Source of the DNA: an uncultured Chitinophaga sp.
GTDB lineage: Bacteria; Bacteroidota; Bacteroidia; Chitinophagales; Chitinophagaceae
Length of the DNA stretch: 64,000 bases
Direction: 5' to 3'
Assembly (NCBI RefSeq): GCF_946479755.1
Contig: NZ_CAMLHC010000005.1
Coordinates: 186,001 to 250,000 of the forward strand
The notes under the pieces were generated by a model. It did not search any database, was not told the DNA's origin, and saw only the letters and a list, made by a program, of their open reading frames with translations. Below are positions 58,746 to 64,000 of this stretch, in pieces. Each line of letters opens with the position of its first letter. The first letter of the stretch is position 1. The translations under genes were made by a program, and so were the position numbers.

Positions 58746-59951
58746 CTATTCCTTTACCTTATTCAGGAAAAATGATAGCTTGAACAATAGCTCATCCTGA
58801 AGGCCTGCTCTCAGTTTAGCCTCATCGTCGGTGATACCCAGGCGGCGCAGCCGCTGATAATAGACGTAAGAACCGCCGATGAGCTCCAGGCATTCCTGTA
58901 TCTTGCGTTGCACCTCTGCTTCTTTGGTGCGCTTCTCATATTCTTTTTTAGTCAGTATTTTATCCACAAAGTAGAAGTTGTCTTTGTCTTCCACCCATTT
59001 ATTGCCTTCGCGATGTTGTGGCTTATACACTTCAAGATAACAATTATCCAGCTTTAAAACATCACCAAATTCTGCACGTATATCTATCACCGTTGGTTTT
59101 TCCGCTGCAGGGTTGGCCAGCCGCTTTTTGATGTGGTTGCTGATCTCTATGCCCAGCTCATCGCTGCTCATGAGAATCTGGTTCAGCTCGGAAAATTCCA
59201 GCCCGATGGTGATACGGGTGTAACCCCTGCCGCTTTTGATTTTACCAAAAAGGCTGGGCGTGGTATGTTCGTCAAAGATGATATCTTCTACCTGTACCTT
59301 GGTAATGGTTTTGTAATCGGGCTTGTAACCTTCTTCCGCAGGCGTGGGACGTTTGTTCACCAGTCGCGCCGTTTCCTGGCGGCGGCTGTGCTGGATATAA
59401 TCGTCAATGAAACGCAGCTCATGTTTTTTAAGCTTGGCGTATAACTCATGATGAGAATAGTTATTCATCTTGCTTAACAGCGCAAGATCATTCCAGCTGT
59501 GGAAGTGCTGCATTTTTTTCAGTTCTTCCAGGATATCTGCTGCCGACATATTACGGCGGTAATATAATTCTCCTATCAGAAAGAGGGCGTATTCCTGCGC
59601 CGGATAACCCAGTTCGGGCAATACGTCGTAAGGGCTGCGCTTCTGGTCACGCGCCTGCTCCAGCAGGTCTACGTCAGACATCACCGGGGCCAGCAGGTAC
59701 TTACGTGCTGCCGACCGCAGTTTCTTGCTCACATAATCCAACAGCTGGTCACTCACCTGGCTGTGATGTACAAAGTCATGCAGAATCTGTACAAAGCGGC
59801 GCGAGGTCGGTAATCCAAACTGCGTGAGAATATCATTTTCCAGGTCCAGCACCTCCTCTTTCGCAGGCTCCTCTTTGCCAGGTTTTACCTTCTGCTCCAT
59901 CTGCTGGTAACGCTGATAATACTCCTGTAACTTCAATTTAAGCTGATCCAT
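58746..59951 (-). CDS. Unknown conserved-looking cytoplasmic protein
   Basis: A 401-residue charged protein without signal or membrane segment. Coiled-coil-prone N-terminus (LKLKLQEYYQRYQQMEQKVK); helical middle (YVSKKLRSAARKYLLAPVMSD, ALFLIGELYYRRNMSAADIL); a beta-containing part (TKVQVEDIIFDEHTTPSLFG, ITIGLEFSEL); and a charged C-terminus. I recognise no domain. Codon use and length look like a real gene, and its 5' region is AT-rich as usual here. It stands alone between the terminator and the tRNA-His region. Confidence 0.75.
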   Translation of the reverse strand: MDQLKLKLQEYYQRYQQMEQKVKPGKEEPAKEEVLDLENDILTQFGLPTSRRFVQILHDFVHHSQVSDQLLDYVSKKLRSAARKYLLAPVMSDVDLLEQARDQKRSPYDVLPELGYPAQEYALFLIGELYYRRNMSAADILEELKKMQHFHSWNDLALLSKMNNYSHHELYAKLKKHELRFIDDYIQHSRRQETARLVNKRPTPAEEGYKPDYKTITKVQVEDIIFDEHTTPSLFGKIKSGRGYTRITIGLEFSELNQILMSSDELGIEISNHIKKRLANPAAEKPTVIDIRAEFGDVLKLDNCYLEVYKPQHREGNKWVEDKDNFYFVDKILTKKEYEKRTKEAEVQRKIQECLELIGGSYVYYQRLRRLGITDDEAKLRAGLQDELLFKLSFFLNKVKE

Positions 59952-60309
59952 AATATATATACAATTAATTATTAAACTAGTTCACTTACTTATGGCCGAT
60001 CCAGGGGGGATTTGTCATTTTTCCATCGTTTTGTCATCCGGGCTAACATATCTTTCCCCTGTGGTCAGCGAACAGCCTTAAATAAGCCTGCTCTATGTGG
60101 CCATCAACCAAACATTCTGTTGATTTTCAACAACTTAATAAAATGGGAATTATAATGGGAAGTGCGCAAAGATACGCCTTTTAATGCAGTGCGCAAAGCC
60201 TCAAAACGGCATCTGGCGCGGATTACATTAGCATATAATAACAAGCATCGGCGAGATAAAATGTACCGCTATGATTATCATATCACTCCCTGTTTTTTCG
60301 TGATATATA
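59952..60309. other. Intergenic region upstream of tRNA-His
   Basis: About 360 bases without a gene. The 11-mer AGTGCGCAAAG occurs twice (60161 and 60188, 27 bases apart), resembling the CGCAAAG core of family B. A plus-strand frame (60162-60608) runs through the tRNA and is not a gene. Confidence 0.5.
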
Positions 60310-60370
60310 ACTTTCTGAAAAAAATTTTCAGAAAGTATTTGGAATTTAAAAAAGCTTTGTGTTATCTTTG
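60310..60370 (+). promoter_or_regulatory. tRNA-His promoter with upstream palindrome
   Basis: -33 element TTTG (60338-60341) and -7 box TATCTTTG (60363-60370) are 21 bases apart, a consensus Bacteroidota promoter. Immediately upstream is a perfect 12-bp inverted repeat ACTTTCTGAAAA / TTTTCAGAAAGT (60310-60336) with a 3-base loop. Confidence 0.7.
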
Positions 60371-60412
60371 CACTCCCAACAACGAAATAACACACGCTGG
60401 ACGGGACAAAAC

Positions 60413-60487
60413 GGTGGTTGTAGCTCAGTTGGTTAGAGCATCAGATTGTGGTTCTGAGGGTCGGGGGTTCGAGACCCCTCATCCACC
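60413..60487 (+). tRNA. tRNA-His (anticodon GTG)
   Basis: 75 bases including the G at position -1 that is characteristic of tRNA-His and pairs with the discriminator C73. D-arm GCTC...GAGC; anticodon stem TCAGA/TCTGA around GTG; T-loop TTCGAGA with stem GGGG/CCCC. CCA is not encoded. The acceptor stem (GTGGTTG / CATCCAC) has one T-T mismatch at pair 5-68. Confidence 0.95.
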
Positions 60488-60500
60488 CGAAAATGAAAAA

Positions 60501-60524
60501 GGCTTCTTAACGGAAGCCTTTTTT
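60501..60524 (+). terminator. tRNA-His terminator
   Basis: Stem GGCTTC / GAAGCC with 6-base loop, A run before and TTTTTT after. Confidence 0.9.
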
Positions 60525-60620
60525 CGTTTTATCATGTTTTATTTTTTTTCGTTGTTTTTGATTCAGAAATTCCAGGGAGGGAGACTATCTTCGCAACATT
60601 GTAAATAACATTCCGATTCA

Positions 60621-61175
60621 ATGATTTATCTGATTCCCATTATAACCGCCCTGCTGGGTTGGATCATCCATCACCTCGCAGCACACACACTCTTCACCCG
60701 CATCCTGCCGGCACGTCAACAGGCGCTGGCGCAACAACTGGGCGCTCTCGCAGGGCAACAGCTCTCCTTCAGCACCATCAAATCCAAACTGACAGATCCG
60801 GAAAAAATAAAAAATATTATCCCGCTGGTAGAAGCTCACCTCGACACCTTTCTTCGGGAGAAACTGCCCAAAGCCATGCCGGTACTCTCCATGTTCATCG
60901 GCGACAGCATCGTGAACCAGATCAAGTCACACCTCGTGGCAGAACTGGACACCCTGTTTCCCGTGATGATCAACCAGTATCTCGACAACGTGGAGAAAGA
61001 CCTGAACATCGAAAAAATGGTGAGCGAGAAAATAGCCGGCATCTCTGCTGAACAACTACAACAAATCAGTCAGCAGCTGCTGGGCAACGAAATCAAAAAG
61101 TTCAAATTACTGGGCGCCTTTACCGGTTTCGCCGCCGGACTGATCGCCGTCGTACTCGTTCTCTTTTTCATATAG
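60621..61175 (+). CDS. DUF445 family membrane protein
   Basis: A 184-residue protein with membrane segments at both ends (MIYLIPIITALLGWIIHHLAAH and LLGAFTGFAAGLIAVVLVLFFI) and a helical middle, as in the DUF445/YheB-like family. Mid-part: HLDTFLREKLPKAMPVLSMFIGDSIVNQIKSHLVAEL. Function unknown. A near-consensus -7 box (TATCTTCG, 60581) lies upstream; two hairpins follow the stop. Confidence 0.85.
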   Translation: MIYLIPIITALLGWIIHHLAAHTLFTRILPARQQALAQQLGALAGQQLSFSTIKSKLTDPEKIKNIIPLVEAHLDTFLREKLPKAMPVLSMFIGDSIVNQIKSHLVAELDTLFPVMINQYLDNVEKDLNIEKMVSEKIAGISAEQLQQISQQLLGNEIKKFKLLGAFTGFAAGLIAVVLVLFFI

Positions 61176-61189
61176 TCATTTTACCGCCG

Positions 61190-61280
61190 GGGCCCTGTAA
61201 CACAGGGCCCGCACTGTTAACTACTGTTAACCGGAAAGCTTTGTTAACTACTGTTAAGACCTTCTAAGGGTCTTTTTTTT
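61190..61280 (+). terminator. Double terminator with a duplicated 16-mer between
   Basis: First hairpin GGGCCCTGT / ACAGGGCCC (61190-61210) without T run. Second hairpin AAGACC / GGTCTT (61256-61274) followed by eight T bases ends the DUF445 message. Between them TGTTAACTACTGTTAA occurs twice (61215-61230 and 61242-61257), 27 bases apart. Confidence 0.75.
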
Positions 61281-61341
61281 GATTTCCTGCGGGAAAAATT
61301 CCATTCATCACAATATCCGACCATTCACCACTACCCACCGA

Positions 61342-61349
61342 TACATTTG
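61342..61349 (+). promoter_or_regulatory. Predicted -7 box (TACATTTG)
   Basis: An exact TAnnTTTG match, 38 bases before the barrel-protein start. Confidence 0.5.
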
Positions 61350-61387
61350 CTGAAATCTGACAAACAGTGCGGATAAAAAACAGCAGG

Positions 61388-63958
61388 ATGAAAAAACGGT
61401 ATCTACTCCTTGCCGGCATTTTAATGTGGCAGGTACAATCCTTCGCCCAGGCGCCGGCAGCCGGTAAACCAGCAGCAGCCAACGGGCAGGGCGCCAAAAC
61501 ACGGCCCGACATGCCGCAGGTAGGCAGGCTTTACGGGAAACTGATAGACGCCTCCAATGGCAAACCTATCCCCTACGCTTCCGTGGCCCTGCTGCGGCAG
61601 CGCGACTCCTCCGTGGTGACCGGCATGCTGACCAAACCCAATGGCGAATTTAACCTGGAAAGTCTCCCCTTCGGGCTTTTCCTCGTACGTATCAACTTCA
61701 TGGGCTATACCAGCCTCCAGAAAAAAGTAAGCATCACCCCGCAGACCACTGAACAGGACCTGGGCAACATTAAAATGCAGCCCAACGTAAAAACCCTGCA
61801 AAGCGTGGAAGTGACCGGCCAGAAAAGCGCCTTCACCATGGGCATCGACAAAAAGGTGTTCAACGTGGAACGTAACCTGACCAGCGTGGGCGGCACCGCT
61901 ACCGATGTATTAAAAAATATTCCTTCCGTCAATGTGGACCTCGACGGCAACGTCAGCGTGCGCAATGCGGCCCCTAATATCTTTGTGGATGGTAAACCCT
62001 CCACGCTCACCCTCGATCAGATACCCGCCGACGCCATCGAAAGCGTGGAACTGATCACCAACCCTTCTGCGCGGTACGATGCAGAAGGCATGTCGGGTAT
62101 CCTCAACATCATCCTTAAGAAAAACCGGAAAGCCGGCTTCAACGGCTCCGTACAGGCAGGTATCGGCACCGGCAATAAATACAATGCCGGCGGTAACCTC
62201 AACATCCGCCAGGGCAAGTTCAACGTATTCGCCAACTATAACATCAACGCCAACAGAAGCTGGGGCGAAGGCACCACCTCCCGCAGCAACTATAAAAGCG
62301 GCAATGCGGCAGATACCAGCTTCCTGCTGCAGAACAGCAACAGCACCAGCAAACCGCTGTTCCAGTTCGGCCGCTTCGGCCTCGATTACCAGATCGATAA
62401 CCGCAACACCCTCTCGCTGTCGCAGAACATTGTTGCGGGCGACTTCAAAAACAACGAAGACCTCCTCAGTACTTTCTCCAACAGTCAGCATACAATCACC
62501 GGCCAGAGCAACCGCCAGAATAACAACAAGTTCGGCTTCCGCAATTACACTACAGCATTGGGTTTCAAGCATACTTATGCCAAACCCAACAAAGAATGGA
62601 CAGCCGACTTCAACTACAACAGAAGTTCCAACGACCGTAACGGCGACTACCTCACGCAGGCGATGAACGCACAGGGCACGCCGCTCGGGCAGCCGCTGTA
62701 CCAGACCAATACGTCCGCCGGCAAAACCACTTTTATCACCATCCAGACAGATTATACCAACCCGGTAGGTAAAAACGGTAAACTGGAAGCCGGCGCGAAA
62801 GTGACGCTGCGCGACTACACCAGCGATTACCAGGTATTCGACAAAGACACCCTTAACGGGCATTTTATTCCGAATGCCATGCTGTCTACCGCCTACAAAT
62901 ACAACGAGGAGATTTACGCCGGTTATGCGAATTTCTCCAATACCATGGGCAACTTCGGCTATCAGGCAGGCCTTCGTGTGGAACAATATGTGTATGCCGG
63001 CGAAAACCAGGGCGTGCATTACAAACCCACCAAAGCAGTACCCGGCTTCTTCCCGAGCGTATACCTCTCGCAGAAACTGAAGCATGACCAGGAATTACAA
63101 TTAAATTACTCCCGCCGGGTGAACAGGCCGAACTTCTTCCAGCTGATACCTTACCGCGACTACAGCGATCCGCAGAACCAGCGGGAAGGTAATCCCAACC
63201 TGAAACCGGAATACATCAACAGCCTGGAGTTTTCCTACGCTAAAAACTGGCAGAACGCCAACCTGCTGGGAAGCGTGTACTTCCGTAATGTCAACAACAT
63301 GATCTCTACTATCAGCACGCCGATTGGTGCCGATACACTGCTCACCCAGTTTATCAATGCCAACAGAAGTAATTCCTACGGCGCGGAGATCACGCTGAAA
63401 AACCAGATCATCAAAGGCTGGGACCTTACTTCCAATGTGAACCTGTACCAGACAGATATGAAGGTGAACAGCAACGGACAAAACTTCAACAACAGCGGCT
63501 TCAGCTGGCTGGCGAAGATCAACTCCGAAACCAAGCTGCCGGCGAATTTCACCGTCCAGGTGACCGGTAGTTACCAGGCGCCTACGATCGCATTGCCTGC
63601 TTCCGGCGGCGGTGGCGGCCGCGGCGGCGGAGGTGGTGGTTTTATGATGATACCCACCTCTTCCCAGGGTACCATCAAAGGCTTCAGTACCGTGGATGTG
63701 GCGGTGCGCAAGGATTTCCTGAAGAACAAAGCCGCTTCGCTCACACTTAGCCTGTCAGATGTGTTCAATACACGCCAGTATGAACTGAACCAGGCTACGC
63801 CCGCTTTCGCACAGGATTATGTCCGCAAGCGCGAATCCCGTATCCTGAAGCTCAACTTCAGCTACCGTTTTGGTAAGTTCGACGCTTCGCTGTTCAAAAA
63901 GAAAAAATCGAATAATAACAACGACATGCAGATGGGTGACCCGATGCAAAGTTTTTGA
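61388..63958 (+). CDS. TonB-dependent-receptor-like outer-membrane beta-barrel protein
   Basis: An 856-residue outer-membrane protein. Signal peptide MKKRYLLLAGILMWQVQSFAQ; carboxypeptidase-regulatory-like domain about 50-140 (GRLYGKLIDASNGKPIPYASVALLRQRDSS); plug-like region about 145-235 (VEVTGQKSAFTMGIDKKVFNVERN, VRNAAPNIFVDGKPSTLTLDQIPADAIESVELITNPSARYDAEG); then a large beta-barrel with many Asn/Tyr-rich strands. This matches the outer-membrane barrel family 2 group; ligand unknown. A Gly-rich loop (GGGGGRGGGGGG, about residue 740) is unusual. The start at ATG 61388 is preferred over the GTG at 61367. The gene ends 42 bases before the window edge. Confidence 0.92.
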   Translation: MKKRYLLLAGILMWQVQSFAQAPAAGKPAAANGQGAKTRPDMPQVGRLYGKLIDASNGKPIPYASVALLRQRDSSVVTGMLTKPNGEFNLESLPFGLFLVRINFMGYTSLQKKVSITPQTTEQDLGNIKMQPNVKTLQSVEVTGQKSAFTMGIDKKVFNVERNLTSVGGTATDVLKNIPSVNVDLDGNVSVRNAAPNIFVDGKPSTLTLDQIPADAIESVELITNPSARYDAEGMSGILNIILKKNRKAGFNGSVQAGIGTGNKYNAGGNLNIRQGKFNVFANYNINANRSWGEGTTSRSNYKSGNAADTSFLLQNSNSTSKPLFQFGRFGLDYQIDNRNTLSLSQNIVAGDFKNNEDLLSTFSNSQHTITGQSNRQNNNKFGFRNYTTALGFKHTYAKPNKEWTADFNYNRSSNDRNGDYLTQAMNAQGTPLGQPLYQTNTSAGKTTFITIQTDYTNPVGKNGKLEAGAKVTLRDYTSDYQVFDKDTLNGHFIPNAMLSTAYKYNEEIYAGYANFSNTMGNFGYQAGLRVEQYVYAGENQGVHYKPTKAVPGFFPSVYLSQKLKHDQELQLNYSRRVNRPNFFQLIPYRDYSDPQNQREGNPNLKPEYINSLEFSYAKNWQNANLLGSVYFRNVNNMISTISTPIGADTLLTQFINANRSNSYGAEITLKNQIIKGWDLTSNVNLYQTDMKVNSNGQNFNNSGFSWLAKINSETKLPANFTVQVTGSYQAPTIALPASGGGGGRGGGGGGFMMIPTSSQGTIKGFSTVDVAVRKDFLKNKAASLTLSLSDVFNTRQYELNQATPAFAQDYVRKRESRILKLNFSYRFGKFDASLFKKKKSNNNNDMQMGDPMQSF

Positions 63959-64000
63959 GTTAATAAAGAGGGTGAATGCAAGACCACAGCCGGTAGACAG

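Noticed and set aside
60162..60608. 148-codon ORF spanning the tRNA-His gene
   Set aside because: Runs straight through the tRNA, its promoter and its terminator.

Overview
The window looks like chromosomal DNA of a Bacteroidota bacterium, most likely Chitinophagaceae (Chitinophaga or a close relative). The evidence is a SusC/SusD pair with STN domain, a FecR anti-sigma factor with DUF4974 tail, several FtsX-like permeases of the type expanded in this phylum, and repeated occurrences of the Bacteroidota -7 promoter motif TAnnTTTG just upstream of genes. No rRNA, CRISPR array, prophage, integrase or complete insertion sequence was found. One tRNA (His) is present.

Layout. (1) 1-11330, minus strand: a carbohydrate uptake and oxidation locus, read as FecR -> SusC -> SusD -> multidomain quinohemoprotein-like sugar dehydrogenase -> NupG-like MFS transporter -> Gfo/Idh/MocA dehydrogenase (cut by the window edge). 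Its probable ECF sigma factor lies at 14416-14967, separated from FecR by about 3 kb holding DUF1905, an alpha/beta hydrolase, an AraC regulator, a 45-residue RiPP-like precursor ORF with its own terminator, an ORF remnant and a perfect 24-bp-arm palindrome. (2) 15.0-19.7 kb: a GC-rich hairpin-rich block, an RNase Z-like hydrolase, a P1B-4 metal ATPase and two DinB-fold proteins. (3) 19.8-23.4 kb: a MgtA-type Mg2+ ATPase with a four-copy 11-bp-phased operator, and a lipoprotein. (4) 23.5-33.3 kb: HxlR and AraC regulators, two MacB/FtsX-like permeases, an S41 peptidase, a GNAT enzyme, a helical-repeat protein and an orphan FecR-tail protein. (5) 34-47 kb: LTA-synthase-like sulfatase, hybrid histidine kinase, bioA, DUF2911, two SRPBCC proteins, an ABC-2 permease, sppA, folK, a deoxynucleoside kinase and a BaiN/HI0933-type flavoprotein. 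(6) 47-56 kb: an MG2/plug-domain exported protein, then aspA - dcu - porin (aspartate/fumarate metabolism) and an exported lipase. (7) 56-64 kb: a MocR regulator divergent from an AhpD-like/GNAT pair, an unknown 401-residue protein, tRNA-His, DUF445 and a TonB-dependent-receptor-like barrel.

Two families of short palindromic repeats recur at gene ends. Family A is built of ATTACGAATT units (4.8, 19.7 and 54.4 kb). Family B is built of CGCAAAGCGCGCAAAGA and GCGAAGACCATATTT units (39.6, 45.2, 49.8 and 56.2 kb). Several copies abut stop codons, and three family B copies supply the last codons of the neighbouring protein. These repeats, the RiPP-like precursor, the GC-rich block at 15.05-15.29 kb and the mgtA operator are the least ordinary parts of the window. 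Promoters are called by motif only; family names come from reading the proteins, not from a database search.
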